From positions 248,001 through 312,000 of the forward strand of contig JAXMBZ010000001.1 in the NCBI GenBank assembly GCA_046349615.1: a DNA stretch of 64,000 nt, read 5' to 3'. Numbering within the stretch: position 1 is the stretch's first letter; every line of letters starts with the position of its first letter. A program made the position numbers and the translations under genes. Under the pieces are notes generated by a model that saw nothing but the letters and a program-made list of their open reading frames with translations, was not told the origin of the DNA and did no database searches. Source of the DNA: JADJNY01 sp046349615. GTDB lineage: Bacteria; Planctomycetota; UBA1135; GCA-002686595. Shown here one piece after another: positions 59,659 through 64,000 of the stretch.

Positions 59659-60411
59659 TCAGATCACTCCGGCTTCGCTGCGCAGCGCGGTGACGAGCGC
59701 GTTCACGGCGGCAGCGCCCTCGCCGAGGATGCGGCCCGCCTTGCGCGGCGCGGGCGGCTCGACCTTGTTCACGACCTGCTGGTTCGGGACGTTCTCGCAG
59801 GGCTCCTCCGGGATCGGCTTCGCCTTGACGGCCATGATGCCCTTGATGTTCGGGCGCCGCGGTTCGTTGAGGCCCTTGCTCACCGTGATCACGGCGGGGA
59901 GCGCGAACGTCACGGTCTCGACGCCCTGCTCGGTCTCGCGCTTCGCGGTGCCCTTGTCGTTCTCGAGCGCGAGCGACACGACGTCCGTGACGCACGCCCA
60001 GCCGAGGTACGTCGCGAGCATCGGTCCGACCGCGGCGTTGTCGCGGTCCGTCGCGACCTTGCCGCAGAAGACGACCTGCGCGCCGAGCGCCTTGACCTTC
60101 GTCGCGAGCGCCTTCGCGGTCGCGCGCGCGTCGCGCGCGTGCCACGCGTCGTCCTTGAGCACGACGCCCGCGTCGGCGCCGCGCGCCATGAACTCGCGCA
60201 CGTCCTTCGACGCGTCCGCCGGGCCGATCGTGATCACGGTCACGTCGCCGGTGAGCTTCTCCTTCGTCTTGATCGCTTCCTCGACGGCGATCTCGTCGTA
60301 GAAGGAAGCCATGTATTGGAGGCCGGTGGTGTCGAGGCTCTTGCCGTCGGCGCCCACCTTGATCTGCGCTTCCGTGGTCGGGACGCGCTTGATGCAGGCA
60401 GCGATCTTCAT
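59659..60411 (-). CDS. etfB: Electron transfer flavoprotein beta subunit
   Basis: 250 residues, ATG at 60409-60411. Family landmarks: KIAACIKRVPTTEAQIKVGA, DEIAVEEAIKTKEKL, VVFCGKVATDRDNAAVGPML, ALPAVITVSKGLNEPRRPN, MAVKAKPI. EtfB holds AMP and supports the FAD in EtfA. It precedes etfA by 10 bp, the usual etfBA order. The DUF2007 gene is divergent over 141 bp. Confidence 0.97.
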   Translation of the reverse strand: MKIAACIKRVPTTEAQIKVGADGKSLDTTGLQYMASFYDEIAVEEAIKTKEKLTGDVTVITIGPADASKDVREFMARGADAGVVLKDDAWHARDARATAKALATKVKALGAQVVFCGKVATDRDNAAVGPMLATYLGWACVTDVVSLALENDKGTAKRETEQGVETVTFALPAVITVSKGLNEPRRPNIKGIMAVKAKPIPEEPCENVPNQQVVNKVEPPAPRKAGRILGEGAAAVNALVTALRSEAGVI

Positions 60412-60552
60412 GGGTGCGGCTTTCCGGTTTCGGCGCGGGTTCGCGCGGGAAATCGAGGGCGAAGAGCCTATCCACGCCTCCGCGCTCCGGCAAGGCGCGC
60501 GCTCGAGTTGCAGGCCGCGGACCGCACGTCATGCTGAGGGCGGGAGAGCGAC

Positions 60553-60972
60553 ATGGGTTCCTTGCAAGACGACTACGACCTCCTGCTGAGCGCGCCGTCG
60601 CCCGTCGAGGCGGCGCTCGCGAAGGACCTGCTCGCGGAACGCGGCATCCCGAGCTTCACGCACGGCCGCGACCGCGACCTCGCGGAGCTCGGCTCGGGCG
60701 CGCACAACTCGCTCACGCGGCCCGACGTGTACGTGCCGAAGGGAATGCGCGCTCGGGCGCGCGCGATCCTCGACGAGGCGTGGGTGGACGCCGTCCCACT
60801 CGCGGACGAAGGCCCGAGCCCGCCCGAGGACGCGAACGATCCGAAGTGGAGTTCGGAAGCGCCGACCGCCGTCGTCGAGACGGAGCGCCGCGCGTCGTGG
60901 ACGCCGATGGTGATCGGCGTCGTGGTCGTCGCGGTCGTCTTCGTCGTCTTGTGGGCCGTCGCGGGGCGCTGA
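60553..60972 (+). CDS. DUF2007-like small protein with C-terminal membrane helix
   Basis: 139 residues. Residues 5-75 match the DUF2007 fold (LLSAPSPVEAALAKDLLAER, GIPSF..., RPDVYVPKGMRARARAILDE), which is related to ferredoxin-like ACT or PII-type domains and has been called a putative signal-transducing domain. A Pro/Glu-rich linker leads to a C-terminal helix (PMVIGVVVVAVVFVVLWAVA), so the protein is tail-anchored. No function is known. It meets the radical SAM gene head-on after 13 bp. Confidence 0.82.
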   Translation: MGSLQDDYDLLLSAPSPVEAALAKDLLAERGIPSFTHGRDRDLAELGSGAHNSLTRPDVYVPKGMRARARAILDEAWVDAVPLADEGPSPPEDANDPKWSSEAPTAVVETERRASWTPMVIGVVVVAVVFVVLWAVAGR

Positions 60973-60985
60973 CGCCGTCGCGCGC

Positions 60986-62551
60986 TCACTCGCGATCCGC
61001 GCCCGTCACGAGCGACTTCCGCGGCCGCGTGAGACGGTCGAACACGCTGAACGCGCGCGCTTCGAGCCGGCCGCCGCGCAGCGCGCCCGCTTCCAACCGT
61101 CGCCGCGCGCGGCGCTCCCAGAACCCGATGTGCTGGCGCACGCGGCCCTGGGCGAGCGACGAGTAGTGCATGAAGAGCCGCCGCTCGCGCTCCACCGCCG
61201 GAGAGATCCGGCCGGGCCACGCATGCTCGCTCCAGTAGTCGCCGGCGCGGCCCCAGTCCTCGAGCGTCGCGGGCGGCGTGAAGCCGAGCGCGAGCGCGCG
61301 TTCCCATTCCACGGAGCCGGGGATCGGCCGGTACGGCCACACCTCGGGACGCGCGCGCGGCGCGGCGAGCACGACGCGGCGCGCCTCGTCGAGCGTCGCG
61401 CGCATCGAAGCCTCGTCCTCGCCCGGGAGCCCGAGGATGTAGGTCAACAGCGAGTGGATCCCGACGCGGTCGAGCGCGACGGCCGCTTCGACGTTGCCCG
61501 CGGCGCGCGTGTTCTTCTGGACGCGATCCATCGACTCCGTCGTGCCGACCTCCGCGCCGATCAGCACCTCGACGAGGCCGGCGCGCGCGAGGAGCTCGAG
61601 CGTGTCGGGCGCCCAGCGCACGACCGACTCCGCCTGCACGTACGCGAACGAAGAGAGCCGCAGATCGCGTCGCAAGAGACCCTCCGCGATGCCGCGCACC
61701 CGTGCTTCGCTGACGCCGAAGTTCGCGTCGTAGAAGTGCACGCCCTCGAAGCCCCAACGCGCCTTCAACTCGGCGAGCTCGTCGACGACCGCCTCCGCGT
61801 CGTTCGCCTTCCAGCGTGCGTTGCTCACGAACGGCGAGCAGCAGAACGTGCACCGCAGCGGGCAGCCGAAGCTCGAGACGTAGCTGATGCCGACCTTCGC
61901 CCGCACGGGACCGTAGCGCGGTGCGTGCGGCGCATGAGCTGCCGCGCGCAGCTGCGGTTCGCGGTAGAGCTCGAAGTCGACGAGGTGCCACGGCGTCGGC
62001 GCGAGTTCGGACCAGCTCACGACGCTGCGCGGCGCCGTGCGCACGATCGCTCCGTCGCGCAGGAGCGCGAGCCCCGCGACGCTCTCGAGCGACGCGCCCG
62101 CGTCGACGGCGCGCACGAGCTCGCGGAAGAGCACCTCGCCCTGACCGAGCGCGACCGCGTCGTAGAGCCCCGTGCGCAACTGGAGCTCCGGCGCGACGGA
62201 CGCGAACCAACCGCCGATGAAGCTCGGGAGCGTCGGGAAGCGTGCGCGCACCTTGCGCGAGCAGTGGAGCCCGTCGGTCACCTGGTACCCGAGGATTCCC
62301 GTCGTCGCGTAGAGCAGCGCGCCCTCGCACGCTTCGAGCACGCGTCGGTGCGCCTCTTCCGCGGGGTAGCGCGTCCCGTCGATCAGGACGACCTCGTAGC
62401 CGTCCGCGATCGGTCCACCCGCGATCGAGAGCAGCGCGAGCGGGAGCTCGTCGCGGTACCGCACGTACGGCGGGCGCGCGACGTCCGACCGCTGCTGCGG
62501 GTAGTAGAGGACGATCCGTCGGCGAGGCGTCGCGGGCGACACGGTTCCCAT
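60986..62551 (-). CDS. B12-binding-type radical SAM protein
   Basis: 521 residues from the ATG at 62549-62551. The N-terminal part (about 1-150) resembles a cobalamin-binding domain: IVLYYPQQRSDVARPPYVRY, EVVLIDGTRYPAEEAHRRVL, FIGGWFASVAPE, and VALGQGEVLFRELV. The radical SAM core has SSFGCPLRCTFCCSPF, LVEVLIGAEVGTTESMDRVQ and LPGEDEASMRATLDEAR. Such enzymes do methylations or ring changes on lipids, cofactors or antibiotics (the BchE/HpnP-like group). The substrate is unknown. Divergent from the kdp operon, with a perfect 14-bp hairpin in between. Confidence 0.88.
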   Translation of the reverse strand: MGTVSPATPRRRIVLYYPQQRSDVARPPYVRYRDELPLALLSIAGGPIADGYEVVLIDGTRYPAEEAHRRVLEACEGALLYATTGILGYQVTDGLHCSRKVRARFPTLPSFIGGWFASVAPELQLRTGLYDAVALGQGEVLFRELVRAVDAGASLESVAGLALLRDGAIVRTAPRSVVSWSELAPTPWHLVDFELYREPQLRAAAHAPHAPRYGPVRAKVGISYVSSFGCPLRCTFCCSPFVSNARWKANDAEAVVDELAELKARWGFEGVHFYDANFGVSEARVRGIAEGLLRRDLRLSSFAYVQAESVVRWAPDTLELLARAGLVEVLIGAEVGTTESMDRVQKNTRAAGNVEAAVALDRVGIHSLLTYILGLPGEDEASMRATLDEARRVVLAAPRARPEVWPYRPIPGSVEWERALALGFTPPATLEDWGRAGDYWSEHAWPGRISPAVERERRLFMHYSSLAQGRVRQHIGFWERRARRRLEAGALRGGRLEARAFSVFDRLTRPRKSLVTGADRE

Positions 62552-62608
62552 CTTGCCTCTGGGGCGCGGAGCGTTGCGGGGCTTTCGAGGAGCTCTCGAG
62601 CGGGGGGC

Positions 62609-62643
62609 GTGGCTTCGAGGCGGTGTCGGCGCCTCGAAGCCAC
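62609..62643. promoter_or_regulatory. Perfect 14-bp inverted repeat between radical SAM and kdp genes
   Basis: GTGGCTTCGAGGCG, 7-nt loop (GTGTCGG), CGCCTCGAAGCCAC. It lies in the 226-bp divergent gap, 58 bp from the radical SAM start and 135 bp from the first kdp-side start. It has no T-tract and so is not an obvious terminator. It may be a large operator or a leader hairpin on either transcript. Confidence 0.6.
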
Positions 62644-62746
62644 GTGGGTGCATGCCGAGCGCTTCTTAGCGCCGTCTCAACGCCGACGAGTCCGAGCTCA
62701 GCGCCGACGCAATGCAGGGACCTTCTAGGCTTCGGACGAAGGAAGC

Positions 62747-62768
62747 GCACGGAGCACGCGCTCCGTGC
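62747..62768 (+). promoter_or_regulatory. Leader hairpin just before the kdp-side start codon
   Basis: Perfect 9-bp stem GCACGGAGC / GCTCCGTGC with loop ACGC, ending 9 nt before the ATG at 62778. It occupies the position of the ribosome site, and no Shine-Dalgarno-like sequence is otherwise visible there. It could regulate translation of the first kdp-side gene. Confidence 0.5.
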
Positions 62769-62777
62769 CACGTAGCC

Positions 62778-62897
62778 ATGAACCTCTGGGATCTCGTGCT
62801 GATCGCGGTCGTGATCGCGCTGTACGCGCTGCTCCTCCTGCTCGTCGACCGCGTCGACCGCGGCGACAGCGCGCCGCGGGAAGGAGCGCACCGATGA
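62778..62897 (+). CDS. Small single-helix membrane protein at the head of kdp
   Basis: 39 residues: a short N-terminus, one long membrane helix (LVLIAVVIALYALLLLLVD) and a polar tail with Asp/Arg (RVDRGDSAPREGAHR). Its stop overlaps the kdpF start (ATGA), which suggests translational coupling and a real gene. No ribosome site is seen before the ATG at 62778, and a hairpin stands there instead. I do not know a name for it; many kdp operons have extra small membrane ORFs near kdpF. Confidence 0.6.
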   Translation: MNLWDLVLIAVVIALYALLLLLVDRVDRGDSAPREGAHR

Positions 62898-62986
62898 CGC
62901 TCGTCGAAGCCCTCGCAGCCGTGCTCGCGCTCGTGCTGCTCGTCTACTTGTTCGTCGCGCTGCTGAAGCCGGAGGCGTTCGAATGA
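62894..62986 (+). CDS. kdpF: Potassium-transporting ATPase subunit KdpF
   Basis: 30 residues, a single membrane helix (LVEALAAVLALVLLVYLFVA) ending LKPEAFE, the standard end of KdpF. AAGGAG lies 8 nt before the ATG at 62894. KdpF stabilises the KdpABC complex. Both the start and the stop overlap neighbouring genes by ATGA. Confidence 0.9.
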   Translation: MTLVEALAAVLALVLLVYLFVALLKPEAFE

Positions 62987-64000
62987 CTCCGCAAGGATGG
63001 CTGCAGATCGGTCTCTACCTCGTCGTGCTGCTCGTGCTCGCGAAGCCGCTCGGCGAGTACATGGCGCGCGTCTACCTCGGCGAGCGCACCGCGCTCGACG
63101 TCGTCCTCGGTCCGGTCGAGCGGACGTGCTACCGGCTCGCGGGTCTGCGCGAGCGGTCGGACATGGATTGGAAGCGCTATGCGCGCGCGTTCGTCCTGTT
63201 CCACGTGGTCGGCACGCTCGCGCTCTACCTCCTGCAGCGCGCGCAGGGCTGGCTCCCCCTGAACCCGGACGGACTCGGTGCCGTTTCGCCCGACAGCTCG
63301 TTCAACACGGCGATCAGCTTCGCCACGAACACGAACTGGCAGGGATACGGCGGCGAGAGCACGATGAGCTACCTCACGCAGATGGCGGGACTCGGAGTGC
63401 AGAACTTCGTCTCCGCCGCGAGCGGGATGGCGGTCCTCGCGGCGCTCGCGCGCGGCTTCGCGCGCAAGACCACGGAGGGCATCGGGAACTTCTGGACCGA
63501 CCTCGTCCGCTCGACGGTGTACGTCCTGCTGCCGCTTTCGGTGGTCCTGGCACTCGGGCTCGTGTCGCAGGGCGTCGTCCAGACGTTCGACGGACACGCG
63601 CGGATCGAGCTCGTCGATCCGATCGTCGCGGCGGACGGGACGACGACGAGCGAACAGGCCGTCGCGCTGGGGCCCGCCGCGTCGCAGATCGCGATCAAGC
63701 AGCTCGGGACGAACGGCGGCGGCTTCTACAACGTGAACTCCGCGCACCCGCTCGAGAACCCGACGCCGCTCTCGAACTTCCTCGAGGTCCTCGCGATCCT
63801 CATCGTCTCCGCCGGACTGTGCTTCACGTTCGGAGCGATGATCCGTGATCGTCGTCAGGGCGTGGCGCTGCTCGTCACGATGCTGCTCCTGTTCGTGCCC
63901 GCGACTGCCGCCGTGTACGCCGCGGAGTCGCACGCTCCGCCGTCGTTGTCGGCGCCGTCGGTCGACGTCGCCGCGTCGATCGATCGGCCCGGCGGGAACA
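62983..64000 (+). CDS. kdpA: Potassium-transporting ATPase subunit KdpA (partial)
   Basis: 339 codons to the window edge; no stop is seen. The ATG at 62983 overlaps the kdpF stop. KdpA is the K+-selective channel subunit of the Kdp P-type ATPase. Selectivity-filter and pore loops are visible: FATNTNWQGYGGESTMSYLT (first pore loop) and IKQLGTNGGGFYNVNSAHP (second). Membrane helices are at the N-terminus (WLQIGLYLVVLLVLAKPLGE) and beyond. kdpB and kdpC should follow to the right. Expected to be induced by K+ limitation or osmotic stress; the KdpDE sensor is not in the window. Confidence 0.97.
   Translation, partial: MTPQGWLQIGLYLVVLLVLAKPLGEYMARVYLGERTALDVVLGPVERTCYRLAGLRERSDMDWKRYARAFVLFHVVGTLALYLLQRAQGWLPLNPDGLGAVSPDSSFNTAISFATNTNWQGYGGESTMSYLTQMAGLGVQNFVSAASGMAVLAALARGFARKTTEGIGNFWTDLVRSTVYVLLPLSVVLALGLVSQGVVQTFDGHARIELVDPIVAADGTTTSEQAVALGPAASQIAIKQLGTNGGGFYNVNSAHPLENPTPLSNFLEVLAILIVSAGLCFTFGAMIRDRRQGVALLVTMLLLFVPATAAVYAAESHAPPSLSAPSVDVAASIDRPGGN

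Overview
The window is GC-rich, with third codon positions dominated by G and C, so most long reading frames in other phases are shadows of real genes. The gene content points to a Planctomycetota bacterium, probably one of the high-GC marine lineages. Evidence: two large Ser/Thr kinases carrying TPR or beta-propeller domains, an ECF sigma factor paired with a Ser/Thr kinase, two further ECF-type sigma factors (one fused to a transmembrane helix and a large extracytoplasmic region), a secreted HAF-repeat protein, and a secreted DNRLRE-type protein ending in a Cys-containing module with a YCTAT core that I associate with planctomycete secreted proteins. The lineage is an inference from gene content, not a measured placement.

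Layout. 1-14457: HAF-repeat secreted protein (partial), ECF sigma factor plus TPR kinase, DNRLRE secreted protein, secreted HEAGH metallopeptidase, propeller kinase, APC permease, secreted jelly-roll-like protein, DEAD-box helicase DbpA. 14473-20979 (minus): a surface lipoprotein, then a tightly overlapping five-gene operon (OleA/FabH-like condensing enzyme, OleD/3-beta-HSD-like reductase, metallo-beta-lactamase hydrolase, ceramide-glucosyltransferase-like GT2, PAP2 phosphatase) that looks like a glycolipid pathway. 21114-23662 (minus): groES-groEL with a terminator and a single-domain response regulator. 23935-30324 (plus): a small BECR-like toxin with a candidate immunity gene, M19 dipeptidase, a DUF669 ssDNA-binding-like protein, cytidine deaminase, LigA, ECF sigma factor.

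30428-34717: a tRNA-Val(CAC) gene with its own promoter, followed by a lower-GC insertion of about 3.1 kb between two roughly 500-bp direct repeats. Each repeat holds the 3' part of the tRNA and the start of a hotdog thioesterase gene. The left thioesterase copy is frameshifted and runs into a transposase remnant; the right copy is intact. The insertion encodes a Cys-rich secreted protein and a signal-anchored beta-sandwich protein.

34817-49471: outer-membrane-like lipoprotein, membrane-tethered sigma factor, radical SAM protein, patatin-like type Vd autotransporter whose nucleophile serine is missing, bifunctional salicylyl-CoA 5-hydroxylase/ene-reductase, an AAA ATPase + DUF4276 (Toprim-like) pair resembling two-gene defence modules, XdhC, a DUF1801 protein with an H1-like tail, a zinc-ribbon membrane protein and a cupin. 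49652-58708: DODA-type dioxygenase with an export signal, YceH, ClC channel, and a coupled CPA2 antiporter - GH15 glucosidase/trehalase - trehalose-phosphate synthase/phosphatase operon. 58695-64000: etfBA, a DUF2007 protein, a B12-type radical SAM protein, and the start of a kdp potassium-pump operon (small membrane ORF, kdpF, kdpA) that runs off the right edge.

Taken together: much of the window concerns envelope and osmotic biology (K+ uptake, CPA2 antiport, ClC, trehalose, glycolipid, surface lipoproteins). Against this background sit one clear foreign insertion at tRNA-Val and two compact conflict-type modules (toxin/immunity and AAA/Toprim).
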